Below are positions 1 through 9,134 of a stretch of 64,000 nucleotides of DNA, piece after piece. The stretch spans positions 3,596,001-3,660,000 of the forward strand of contig NZ_FPJG01000006.1 in NCBI RefSeq assembly GCF_900119165.1, written 5' to 3'. Each line of letters opens with the position of its first letter. Positions within the stretch are counted from its first letter, which is position 1. The stretch is from Amycolatopsis australiensis. Its GTDB lineage: Bacteria > Actinomycetota > Actinomycetes > Mycobacteriales > Pseudonocardiaceae. The notes below the pieces were generated by a model. That model did not search any database. It was given only the letters and a program-made list of their open reading frames with translations, and was not told the DNA's origin. The translations under genes were made by a program, and so were the position numbers.

Positions 1-893
1 TGTACGTGAAGGGGTCGGCGCTGAAGCCGCTGACCGAGCCGGCCACCGAGCCCATCCGCGTCTGGCACCTGCTGACGCACACGGCCGGCCTGACGTACGG
101 CTTCCACCACGGCCACCCGGTGGACGCGATGTACCGCGCGGCGGGCTTCGAGTGGGGCACGCCGCCGGGGCTGGATCTGGCCGCGTGCTGCGCGAAGTGG
201 GCGTCGCTGCCGCTGGTGTTCCAGCCGGGCTCGGAATGGAACTACTCGGTGGCGACGGACGTGCTGGGCCGGGTCGTCGAGGTCGTGTCGGGGCAGCCGC
301 TGGACGAGTTCTTCGCGGCACGGATCTTCACGCCGTTGGGCATGGCGGACACGGGCTTCGTGGCTTCGTCGGTTTCGCGCCTGGCGGCGTTGTACGTGCC
401 GGACCCGGCTTCGGGCCGCGCGGTCCGCAACGACGCGTTCGGCCGCCTGGGCACGTCCGCCCCGGAATGCCTGTCGGGCGGCGGCGGTCTGGTGTCCTCG
501 GCAGCGGACTACTGGCGCTTCACGGAGATGCTGCTACGCGGCGGCGAGCTGGATGGCATCCGGCTGCTGTCCCCGCGCACGGTGGCGCTGATGACGAGCA
601 ACCACCTCCCGGGCCACGTGGACCTGGAGGAGTTCGGCCGCCCGCTGTTCGCGGAGATGCCGTTCGACGGCCACGGCTTCGGACTGGGCTTTTCGGTGCT
701 GGAGGACCCGGTGAAGGCCCGAACCCTGTCCTCACCGGGCGAGTTCGCCTGGGGCGGCGCGGCTTCGACGGCGTTCTGGGTCGACCCGGACGAGGATCTG
801 ACGGTCGGGTTCTACACGCAGCTGCTCCCGTCGAGCACATACCGGCTGCGCTCCCAGCTGCGGCAGCTGGTGTACCAGGCCCTGGTCGACTGA
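1..893 (+). CDS. Serine hydrolase, beta-lactamase/esterase fold (5' truncated by window edge)
   Basis: The visible 296 or so residues are the C-terminal part of a class C beta-lactamase-like/EstB-type serine hydrolase. The segment LLTHTAGLTYGF near the start is the conserved stretch after the catalytic SxxK region, which lies outside the window. The tyrosine motif NYSVATDVLGR (Y-x-N-like region) and the C-terminal GFGLGFSV and WGGAASTAFWVDP blocks are typical. These enzymes hydrolyse esters, amides or peptides; the substrate cannot be told. The reading frame is open to the first base, so the true start is upstream and the GTG at base 6 is internal. It ends just before the convergent gene at 942. 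Confidence 0.85.
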   Translation, partial: YVKGSALKPLTEPATEPIRVWHLLTHTAGLTYGFHHGHPVDAMYRAAGFEWGTPPGLDLAACCAKWASLPLVFQPGSEWNYSVATDVLGRVVEVVSGQPLDEFFAARIFTPLGMADTGFVASSVSRLAALYVPDPASGRAVRNDAFGRLGTSAPECLSGGGGLVSSAADYWRFTEMLLRGGELDGIRLLSPRTVALMTSNHLPGHVDLEEFGRPLFAEMPFDGHGFGLGFSVLEDPVKARTLSSPGEFAWGGAASTAFWVDPDEDLTVGFYTQLLPSSTYRLRSQLRQLVYQALVD

Positions 894-941
894 CGACCGG
901 CGTGCGGTGGCGGGACCTCCTGCCGCCGCACGCCGAACGGG

Positions 942-2102
942 CTACCAGGTACCGGTGGGTTGAGACGGCGCAACCGGCTCCGGACCCGCGGCCTGTGGCC
1001 GTCCGACGTATCTCGCCACCGTGTTCCGCAGGTGGTCCGCGTGCTGGTAGATGTCCTCGACCGTGGAAATCGGCAGCCGGGTCTCGACCTTGTTCTCGTC
1101 GAACACGCCGAGGTACTTCTTCGACCGGTTGAACCACAGCCGGGCGATCGGCTTCCGGTTGTTGTCGTCCAGGAGAACGCCGAAGTAGGTCTGGGTGTCC
1201 CGCGCGGCGACCCGGGAGGCGGGCACCTCCGCGCAGACGATCGCGCGGACGATCCGATAGCCCTCGAGTTCCTCTTCGGTCGTGACCACTCGTTCGTTCT
1301 CTTGGGAAGCAGCGTTGTCGTCGGACGGCGCAGGCTGCGGCTGCTCGGGTTGGGAGGAGCCGCTCGACACGCTGACGTAGGCGTCGGGGCCGCCGAGTGC
1401 GTTCTTGAGCCGGTCGTTGACCTGCTCGTTCAGGAACTGGCGGCTCGCCTTGGCCACCAGCGGACCGAACTGCTCACGCACCCGCTGGGTGAACGCGCCT
1501 TCGTACACCCGCGTCGTCAGGAACTTCACCCAATCGTCTTCGGGTTCCTTGAACTGCGCGGCGAGAATGCGCTTCAGCTGTCCGATGTACTTCAGTTCGC
1601 CGGCGGCGCTGATGACCGAATCGAGGTCGAAGGATTCCTTCGTGAGCTTGGCCAGCTCGGGGAGCAGGGTGTCGTCGATGTCCGCGAAGTCCAGGACGAG
1701 GAACGGCTTGGCATCCATGCGGTTCGGCGCGTCGAGATCGGTGTAGAACTCGTACACCTGGCCGTTGGTCAGGATGGCGATCCGGGCGTTCGTGACGGCG
1801 AAATAGCGGAACAGCTGCGAGGCGTGTTCGATGCGGAGCGGGTCGTTGATCTTCTTGGCTTCGACGAGCACCTGCACCTGACCGTCGTGCACGATCGCGT
1901 AGTCGATCTTCTCGCCGCGCTTCGTGCCCACGTCCGCGGTGAACTCGGGGATCACCTCGGCCGGGTTGAACACGTCGTAACCGAGGACAGTGCTGATGAA
2001 CGGCATCACGAAGGCGTTCTTGGTCGCCTCTTCGGTTTCGATTCCGTCCTTGTGCTTGCGGATCTTCAGGGCCAGTGCTTGCGCGCGCTCCGCGATGTCC
2101 AT
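942..2102 (-). CDS. HsdR-N-type (PD-(D/E)xK) nuclease-like protein, orphan
   Basis: The 386-residue protein has, in its first half, the type I restriction HsdR N-terminal-like fold. An N-terminal helix with KHKDGIETEEATKNAFVMPF is followed by EKIDYAI (Asp) and VQVLVEAKK (E-x-K), which together give a PD-(D/E)xK nuclease signature at about residues 65-85. The middle is a helical region, followed by a low-complexity SGSSQPEQPQPAPS linker. A C-terminal domain of about 110 residues (GYRIVRAIVCAEV, FGVLLDDNNRKPIARLWFN) resembles the extra domain found in many stand-alone proteins of this type. No methyltransferase, specificity subunit or helicase gene is adjacent. Known relatives are annotated as type I restriction endonuclease subunit R-like; whether this one cuts DNA is inferred from the motif only. 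Confidence 0.75.
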   Translation of the reverse strand: MDIAERAQALALKIRKHKDGIETEEATKNAFVMPFISTVLGYDVFNPAEVIPEFTADVGTKRGEKIDYAIVHDGQVQVLVEAKKINDPLRIEHASQLFRYFAVTNARIAILTNGQVYEFYTDLDAPNRMDAKPFLVLDFADIDDTLLPELAKLTKESFDLDSVISAAGELKYIGQLKRILAAQFKEPEDDWVKFLTTRVYEGAFTQRVREQFGPLVAKASRQFLNEQVNDRLKNALGGPDAYVSVSSGSSQPEQPQPAPSDDNAASQENERVVTTEEELEGYRIVRAIVCAEVPASRVAARDTQTYFGVLLDDNNRKPIARLWFNRSKKYLGVFDENKVETRLPISTVEDIYQHADHLRNTVARYVGRPQAAGPEPVAPSQPTGTW

Positions 2103-2430
2103 GCCGTGCCGTTCTGTGGGGAAATGAGGTGCCCTGACTGGATCGGTGTCACGGTTCGGTCTGTTACTGGCAGGACAGAAGAAGGCCAGGAATGAATCAA
2201 CCCGTAGTGGTGGTCAGGCGGAAAATCTTCGACGACTCGACGCCGGAGTCCTCCGTCGAAGAGTCTCGCGGTCGGGTTGCGGATCGGGTTCGTGCCCGCG
2301 CTCGAGAACGCCCGCCGACGGCAGGCGCTTGCCGCCGAAGTGTCCGCACCGGATCGCGGCGACGCGTGCGCGTGCGCGGGTCGCGGTCCGGGATGTCGTC
2401 GAGCGTGGCGCCTGCCGCGAACGCGTCCGG
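2103..2430. other. Intergenic stretch without a gene
   Basis: These 328 bases separate two minus-strand genes. They hold the hairpin at 2226-2262 and the upstream region of the HsdR-N-like gene. Short open frames here lack a ribosome binding site and family resemblance, so no gene is called. Confidence 0.6.
2226..2262 (-). terminator. Rho-independent-like terminator of the pyrimidine operon
   Basis: The arms TCTTCGACG (2226-2234) and CGTCGAAGA (2254-2262) are perfect 9-base complements, with an inner ACTC/GAGT pairing. Read on the minus strand the hairpin is followed at once by TTTT (complement of AAAA at 2222-2225). It lies about 170 bases past the stop of the LLM gene, the last gene of the minus-strand operon. 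Confidence 0.55.
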
Positions 2431-3429
2431 TCAGGTGGTGAGCTTCGGGATGATCTGGGCTCCGTAGGACGCCAGCGTCGCTTCGCGGTCGTCGTGCATC
2501 AGGTACAGCGAGAACTGGTCCACGCCCAGCTCGGCCAGTTCCTGCAGCCGCTCGACGTGCGCCGATGCCGGGCCCAGCAGGCAGAAGCGGTCGACGATCT
2601 CGTCCGGGACGAACTCCGTCGACGGGTTGCCCGCTTTGCCGTGGTGGCTGTAGTCGTAGCCTTCCCGTTCGCGGATGTAGTCGGTCAGTTCGCGCGGCAC
2701 CGCGCCGGACGAGCCGTAGCGGGCCACGAGGTCCGCGACGTGGTTGCCGACCATCCCGCCGAACCAGCGCAGCTGTTCGCGCTGGTGGGGTAGGTCGTCG
2801 CCGACGTACGCGGGGGCCGCGACGCAGATCGTGATGCCGCCCGGGTCGCGGCCGGCCGCCCGGGCCGCGTCGCGGACCGCGCCGATGGTCCAGCGCGCGA
2901 TCGCCGGGTCCGCGCACTGGAGGATGAAGCCGTCGGCGTGCTCGCCGACGGTCTTCAGCGCCTTCGGCCCGTACCCGGCCATCCACATCTCGAGCTGCCC
3001 GTTGGTGACCCACGGGATCCGCACGGTCGTCTCGTTCATGGTCACCTCGCGGCCTTCGGCGAGGTCCTTGACCACGCGCATGCAGTCGCGCACGGTGGCC
3101 AAAGTGGACGGTGGCTTGCCGATCACCCGGTGCGCGGAGTCGCCGCGGCCGATGCCGCAGACGGTCCGGTTGCCGTACATGTCGTTGAGCGTGGCGAAGG
3201 TCGACGCCATCACGGACCAGTCGCGGGTTCCGGGGCTGGTCACCATCGGGCCCACGATCATGGACGACGTGGCGGCGAGGATCGCGGAGTAGATGACGAA
3301 CGGCTCCTGCCAGAGCACGCAGGAGTCGAACGTCCACCCGTAGCGGAACCCGCAGTCTTCGGCGTCCTTCATGAGCCGCACGACGTCCCGCGCGGGCGGG
3401 TCGGTCTGCAGCACGATCCCGAAATCCAT
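2431..3429 (-). CDS. LLM-class (luciferase-like) flavin/F420-dependent oxidoreductase
   Basis: A 332-residue TIM-barrel enzyme of the bacterial luciferase-like superfamily. It starts MDFGIVLQTDPPARDVV, has the conserved strand GPMVTSPGTRDWSVMAS and the GRGDSAHRVIGKPPST loop, and ends with an Asp/Gly-rich substrate side. Its start lies 7 bases after the hydantoinase stop, so it is the last gene of the operon permease-amidase-hydantoinase-LLM. Members of this subgroup are repeatedly found beside pyrimidine/hydantoin degradation genes. The reaction is not known; a reductive or monooxygenase step on a pyrimidine-derived compound is a reasonable guess. Whether the cofactor is F420 or FMN cannot be read from the sequence. 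Confidence 0.85.
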   Translation of the reverse strand: MDFGIVLQTDPPARDVVRLMKDAEDCGFRYGWTFDSCVLWQEPFVIYSAILAATSSMIVGPMVTSPGTRDWSVMASTFATLNDMYGNRTVCGIGRGDSAHRVIGKPPSTLATVRDCMRVVKDLAEGREVTMNETTVRIPWVTNGQLEMWMAGYGPKALKTVGEHADGFILQCADPAIARWTIGAVRDAARAAGRDPGGITICVAAPAYVGDDLPHQREQLRWFGGMVGNHVADLVARYGSSGAVPRELTDYIREREGYDYSHHGKAGNPSTEFVPDEIVDRFCLLGPASAHVERLQELAELGVDQFSLYLMHDDREATLASYGAQIIPKLTT

Positions 3430-3436
3430 CGTGACC

Positions 3437-4818
<1,382 letters not shown>

Positions 4819-4819
<1 letters not shown>

Positions 4820-5658
4820 CAGGCCTCCGTGAGCGGGCCGTAGGTGTCCGGGCGGCGGTCGCGGTAGAACGCCCACGTGTTCCGGACCTCGTCGAGCAGG
4901 CCCAGGTCGAGGTCGCGCACCACGACCTCGTCTTCGGTGTCGGACGCGGCGTCGCCGACCAGCTGGCCGCGCGGGTCGACGAAGTACGTCTGGCCGTAGA
5001 AGTCGTTGTCGCCCAGCGGTTCCACGCCGACCCGGTTGATCGCGCCGACGAAGTACTCGTTCGCCACCGCGGCCGCCGGCTGCTCCAGCCGCCACAGGTA
5101 CTGCGACAGGCTGCGGCTGGTCGCCGAGGGGTTGAACACGATCTTCGCCCCGGCCAGGCCGAGCGCGCGCCAGCCCTCCGGGAAGTGCCGCTCGTAGCAG
5201 ATGTAGACGCCGATGCGGCCCACGGCCGTGTCGAACACCGGGTAGCCGAGGTTGCCGGGCCGGAAGTAGAACTTCTCCCAGAACCCCTTCACCTGCGGGA
5301 TGTGGTTCTTGCGGTACTTGCCGAGGTACGTGCCGTCGGCGTCGATCACCGCGGCGGTGTTGTAGTACACGCCGGGCTGCTCGACCTCGTACATCGGCAC
5401 GATGAGCACGATGCCGTGGCGCTCGGCGACCTCCTGCATCAGCTTGGTCGTCGGACCGTCGGGGATGGCCTCGGTGTAGGAGTAGTAGTCGGCGTCCTGC
5501 ACCTGGCAGAAGTACGGCCCGTAGAACAGTTCCTGGAGGCAGACGACCTGGGCGCCCTGCGAGGCGGCGGTGGCGATGTGGTCGACCGCCGCCTTGATCA
5601 TGGACTCCTTGTCACCCGTCCACCGCTGCTGGATCAATCCGGCTCGAACCACGCTCAC
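4819..5658 (-). CDS. Beta-ureidopropionase / N-carbamoyl amino acid amidohydrolase (nitrilase superfamily)
   Basis: This 279-residue enzyme hydrolyses N-carbamoyl-beta-alanine (or N-carbamoyl amino acids) to the amino acid, CO2 and ammonia, directly after the hydantoinase step. The nitrilase triad is present: Glu in VCLQELFYGPYF, Lys in YRKNHIPQVKG, and Cys in VYICYERHFPEG, followed by FNPSATSRSLSQ. The start is the GTG at 5658 (VSVVRAG), placed by a strong AAGGAGGAG ribosome site five bases upstream. The first 47 bases overlap the 3' end of the permease gene in another frame. Longer in-frame starts would add a Ser/Arg-rich segment unlike the family. Confidence 0.9.
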
Positions 5659-7165
5659 TGAACTCCTCCTTCGGTGCGGGCAGGGCGAGAGCGGCGAAGA
5701 CGACGAACGCGCCGACCAGGCCGACCACCCAGTTGTAGTCGTAAAGGGGCTTGAGGAACGGGATGATGCCGTCGGCGGGGAACGGCCCCCCGTAGGCACC
5801 ACCGACCGCGAGAAGCGCTCCCACCAGCGTGGCGACCAGCGCGCGCCAGTTCCAGCCGCCGCTGAACCAATACACCCCATCGGGTGTGTAGAGGTCCTTC
5901 AGGCGCAGCTTCGTGCGGCTGACGACCCAGTAGCCGGCGACGAGCACCCCGGCCACCGCGCCGAGCAGGCCGCCGTAGAAGCCGAGCCAGGCGAAGATGT
6001 AGATGTTCGGGTCCGAGTACAGCCGCCACGGCTGGATGAGGATGCCGATGACACCCGTGATCCCACCGCCGACGGCGAAGGTGATCTTCTTAGGGAACGC
6101 GTTGGAGAAGTCGTAGGACGGGCTGACCACGTTGGCCGCCAGGTTCGCCGAGATGGTGGCGAGCACCAGCGCGACTAGCGCGACCACGACGACGGCCGGG
6201 CTGGAGAACTTGTCGGCCAGCTGCGCCGGGTCCCAGAGGTCCTGGCCGTAGAGGACGTGCCCGCCGGAGGTGGTCAGGATGGCCACGATCGCGATGAACG
6301 TCATCGTCGTCGGCAGGCCGAGGACCTGCCCGCGGACCTGCTTGCGCTGGCTGCCGCCGAAGCGGGTGAAGTCCGGCATGTTCAGCGACAGCGTCGACCA
6401 GAACGCGATCATCGCCATCAGCGACGGCGCGAACACCTTCCAGAATCCGGCGCCCCAGCCCAGCTTGCCGGGATCGGCCAGGATCGGGCCGAACCCGCCC
6501 GCCTTCACCAGCACGTAGCCGAGCATGATCAGGAAGCCGACCGACACCAGCGGCGCCGTCCAGTTCTCGAACCGGCGGACCGCCTCCATGCCGCGCCAGA
6601 TGATGAGCATCTGGCCGATCCAGAACACGACGAACGACAGCCACAGCGTCCAGTGCTGCCCGGCGACCACGGCGGAGTCGCGCCACCCCGAGCCGAGGAG
6701 GCGGCCGAGGATGACGTAGATGGCTTCGCCGCCGACCCAGGTCTGGATGCCGAACCAGCCGCAGGCGATGAACGCGCGCAGCAACGCGGCCAGGTTGGCG
6801 CCGCGCACGCCGTAGAACGCGCGGGCGAACACCGGGAACGGGATGCCGTACTTCGTGCCGGCGTGGCTGTTGAGCAGCATCGGCGCGAGCACGATCAGGT
6901 TGCCGATGGTGATCGTGATCAGCGCCTGGACCCAGTTCATGCCGAGCGCGATCAGCGACGCGGCCAGGGCGTAGCTGGGGATGTTGTGGGCCATCCCCAT
7001 CCAGAGCGCGAAGTAGTTGTAGGTGGTCCAGGTCCGTCTCGCGACGGGGACGGGGGCCAGCTCCTCGTTGAAGAACCGGCTGCCTTCGAGAGACCGGACG
7101 CCGGCGGGGTCGAGCTCGACCCGGCCGTCGTCGTGCACACGCTCGGATGCGGGTGTCGGCGCCAT
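5612..7165 (-). CDS. NCS1-family permease (pyrimidine/hydantoin/allantoin uptake)
   Basis: A 517-residue polytopic membrane protein of the nucleobase:cation symporter-1 family, with about twelve hydrophobic segments. Family signatures include TTYNYFALWMGMAHNIPSY at TM1, TKYGIPFPVFARAFYGVRG, GGEAIYVILG and a broken helix SLNMPDFTRFG. It probably imports uracil, dihydropyrimidine, allantoin or hydantoin for the downstream enzymes. As the first gene of the four-gene minus-strand operon it sets its promoter; a perfect 14-bp palindrome lies 41 bases before its ATG. The substrate is inferred from the neighbours. Confidence 0.88.
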   Translation of the reverse strand: MAPTPASERVHDDGRVELDPAGVRSLEGSRFFNEELAPVPVARRTWTTYNYFALWMGMAHNIPSYALAASLIALGMNWVQALITITIGNLIVLAPMLLNSHAGTKYGIPFPVFARAFYGVRGANLAALLRAFIACGWFGIQTWVGGEAIYVILGRLLGSGWRDSAVVAGQHWTLWLSFVVFWIGQMLIIWRGMEAVRRFENWTAPLVSVGFLIMLGYVLVKAGGFGPILADPGKLGWGAGFWKVFAPSLMAMIAFWSTLSLNMPDFTRFGGSQRKQVRGQVLGLPTTMTFIAIVAILTTSGGHVLYGQDLWDPAQLADKFSSPAVVVVALVALVLATISANLAANVVSPSYDFSNAFPKKITFAVGGGITGVIGILIQPWRLYSDPNIYIFAWLGFYGGLLGAVAGVLVAGYWVVSRTKLRLKDLYTPDGVYWFSGGWNWRALVATLVGALLAVGGAYGGPFPADGIIPFLKPLYDYNWVVGLVGAFVVFAALALPAPKEEFSERGSSRIDPAAVDG

Positions 7166-7205
7166 TGCGGCATCCTGCGCGCCTGGTCATCGCCGGGGCA
7201 ACGGC

Positions 7206-7219
7206 AGAGTGTTCACTCT
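7206..7219. promoter_or_regulatory. Candidate operator AGAGTG-TT-CACTCT
   Basis: A perfect 6-2-6 palindrome sits 41 bases upstream of the permease start in the divergent space before the response-regulator gene. The size and symmetry fit a site for a dimeric helix-turn-helix regulator (GntR/TetR type). The regulator is unknown and binding is inferred. Confidence 0.4.
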
Positions 7220-7385
7220 TCCGCGGCTGAGCGTGCATTCTGTCGATTGCGCGAACGGGCCGCGGGATGCATGACGTGCGTCACACGACCGGCCGTCACA
7301 TCCCGGCAAAGCGGCCGAAACGTCTCCACAGGATCTTCACAGTTCGCGCGGACCGTCTCCACCGGGGGTGCCTAAGGTCGTCACC

Positions 7386-8081
7386 ATGGAACTGGGTGGG
7401 CGGCGGGTGCTCGTCGTCGAGGACGACGTCACGATCGCCGCGTCGATCGCGGCCCGGCTGCGGGCCGAGGGGTTCACCGTGGACGTCGCCCACGACGGGC
7501 CGGCCGCGGTCGAGGCCGACGCGGCGGGGGAGCCGGAGCTGGTGGTGCTGGACGTCATGCTCCCGGGGTTCGACGGCCTGGAGGTCTGCCGCCGGATCCA
7601 GGGACGGCGGCCGGTGCCGGTGCTCATGCTGACCGCGCGGGCCGACGAGACGGACATGCTGGTCGGCCTCGGGGTCGGCGCCGACGACTACCTCACGAAG
7701 CCGTTCTCGATGCGGGTGCTCACCGCGCGGGTGCACGCGCTGCTGCGGCGGGTGCAGCGGTCGTCGTCGGGTGCTTCGGGGGCCCGGATCGTGCTCGGCG
7801 ACCTCGAGATCGACGTCGACCAGCGGCGCGTCGCCCGGGCCGGCGTCGCGGCGCAGCTGACGCCGATCGAGTTCGACCTGCTGGTGTACTTCGCGCGGCG
7901 GCCCCGGGTGGTGCAGCCGCGGGAACGGCTGCTGTCGGAGGTGTGGGACTGGGACGTGCACGGCACGTCGGCGGGCACCCGGGCGGTCGACAGCCACATC
8001 AAGGCGCTGCGGCGGAAACTCGGCGCGGACCTCATCCGGACCGTGCACGGCGTCGGCTACGCGCTGGAGGCGGGCTCGTGA
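7386..8081 (+). CDS. OmpR/PhoB-family response regulator
   Basis: A 231-residue protein with a receiver domain (acidic pocket VVEDD, phospho-acceptor Asp in VVLDVMLPG at about 56, Thr in MLTARA, Lys in LTKPF) and a C-terminal winged helix (LTPIEFDLL, RAVDSHIKALRRKLG, IRTVHGVGYAL). The ATG at 7386 is chosen; a GTG 18 bases upstream adds only six residues. The stop overlaps the kinase start by four bases (GTGA), so the two form a translationally coupled two-component system. Its targets may include the membrane-protein gene downstream or the divergent pyrimidine operon, but no sequence evidence decides this. Confidence 0.92.
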   Translation: MELGGRRVLVVEDDVTIAASIAARLRAEGFTVDVAHDGPAAVEADAAGEPELVVLDVMLPGFDGLEVCRRIQGRRPVPVLMLTARADETDMLVGLGVGADDYLTKPFSMRVLTARVHALLRRVQRSSSGASGARIVLGDLEIDVDQRRVARAGVAAQLTPIEFDLLVYFARRPRVVQPRERLLSEVWDWDVHGTSAGTRAVDSHIKALRRKLGADLIRTVHGVGYALEAGS

Positions 8082-9061
8082 ACCTCGTGCCGCGGCCGCT
8101 GGACCGGATCCGGTCGATCAAGCTGAAGCTGGCGATCCTGATGGTCGCGTCCGGCGGGATCGCGTTCGCGTTCTTCAACTGGCAGATCGGCTGGCTGCCG
8201 CCGAGGACGACGGTCACGGCGATGGTGCTGGCGCTGCTGTTGTCCCAGGTGCTGGCCCACGGCATGACCCGCCCGCTGCGCGAGATGACGGCGGCGGCGC
8301 GCGCGATGGCGAAGGGCGACTACACGCGCCGCATCCGCGCGACGACCCGGGACGAGGTGGGCGAGCTGGCGAGGGCGTTCAACCAGATGGCGGCCGACCT
8401 GGGCGACGCGGACCGCCAGCGCCGCGAGCTGGTGGCCAACGTGTCCCACGAGCTGCGGACCCCGATCACGGCGTTGAACGGGGTGCTGGAGAACCTGGTG
8501 GACGGGGTCGAGGACCCGGACCCGGCGACGCTGAAGACGGCGTTGCAGCAGACCGAGCGCCTGGCGACGCTGGTGGAGGAGCTGCTGGACCTGTCGCGCC
8601 TCGACGCGGGCGAGATCCCGCTGCACAAGACGACGTTCTCGCTGTCGTCGCTGTTGTCGGAGGCGGTCTCGGAGGCGGCCCTGGTACGCGGCGTGCGGTT
8701 CACGGTGTCGGTGAGCCCGCCGGAGGCGGTGGTGACCGCGGACCGCGGCCGGCTGTTCCAGGTGGTGGCCAACCTGCTGGAGAACGCGGCCCGCCACGGC
8801 CCGGCGGGCGGCTCGGTCGAGGTGCTGGCGGAGGTCCGGCCGGGCGAGGTGCGCATCGACGTGTGCGACGAGGGCCCGGGCATCGCCCCGGCGGACCGCG
8901 AGCGCGTGTTCGAGCGGTTCACGCGCGGGGAGCGGTCGGGCGGCGGGACGGGTCTGGGGCTCGCGATCGCGCGGTGGGCGGTGGAACTGCACGGCGGGAC
9001 GATCGGGGTCGTGGCCGCCGGCGCGGGGAGCCGTATCCGGGTGACCCTTCCGACCGGTTAG
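8078..9061 (+). CDS. Sensor histidine kinase (HAMP-HisKA-HATPase)
   Basis: 327 residues. Two adjacent membrane helices (about 15-33 and 42-61) are joined by only about ten residues, so there is almost no external sensor domain. A HAMP linker follows (MTRPLREMTAAARAMAKGDY), then HisKA with the phospho-acceptor in NVSHELRTPITAL (about residue 126). The ATPase domain has the N box NLLENAARHG, G1 DEGPGIAP and G2 GGGTGLGLAIARW. The GTG start overlaps the response-regulator stop. The short loop suggests sensing within the membrane or through a partner protein. Confidence 0.92.
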   Translation: MNLVPRPLDRIRSIKLKLAILMVASGGIAFAFFNWQIGWLPPRTTVTAMVLALLLSQVLAHGMTRPLREMTAAARAMAKGDYTRRIRATTRDEVGELARAFNQMAADLGDADRQRRELVANVSHELRTPITALNGVLENLVDGVEDPDPATLKTALQQTERLATLVEELLDLSRLDAGEIPLHKTTFSLSSLLSEAVSEAALVRGVRFTVSVSPPEAVVTADRGRLFQVVANLLENAARHGPAGGSVEVLAEVRPGEVRIDVCDEGPGIAPADRERVFERFTRGERSGGGTGLGLAIARWAVELHGGTIGVVAAGAGSRIRVTLPTG

Positions 9062-9134
9062 GTCCCTGCTGCATTGTGCGGATCGGACTGCGCGGGCGCT
9101 GGTGTTTGCAAATGCGAAGCTGAGAGTGGTGGAG

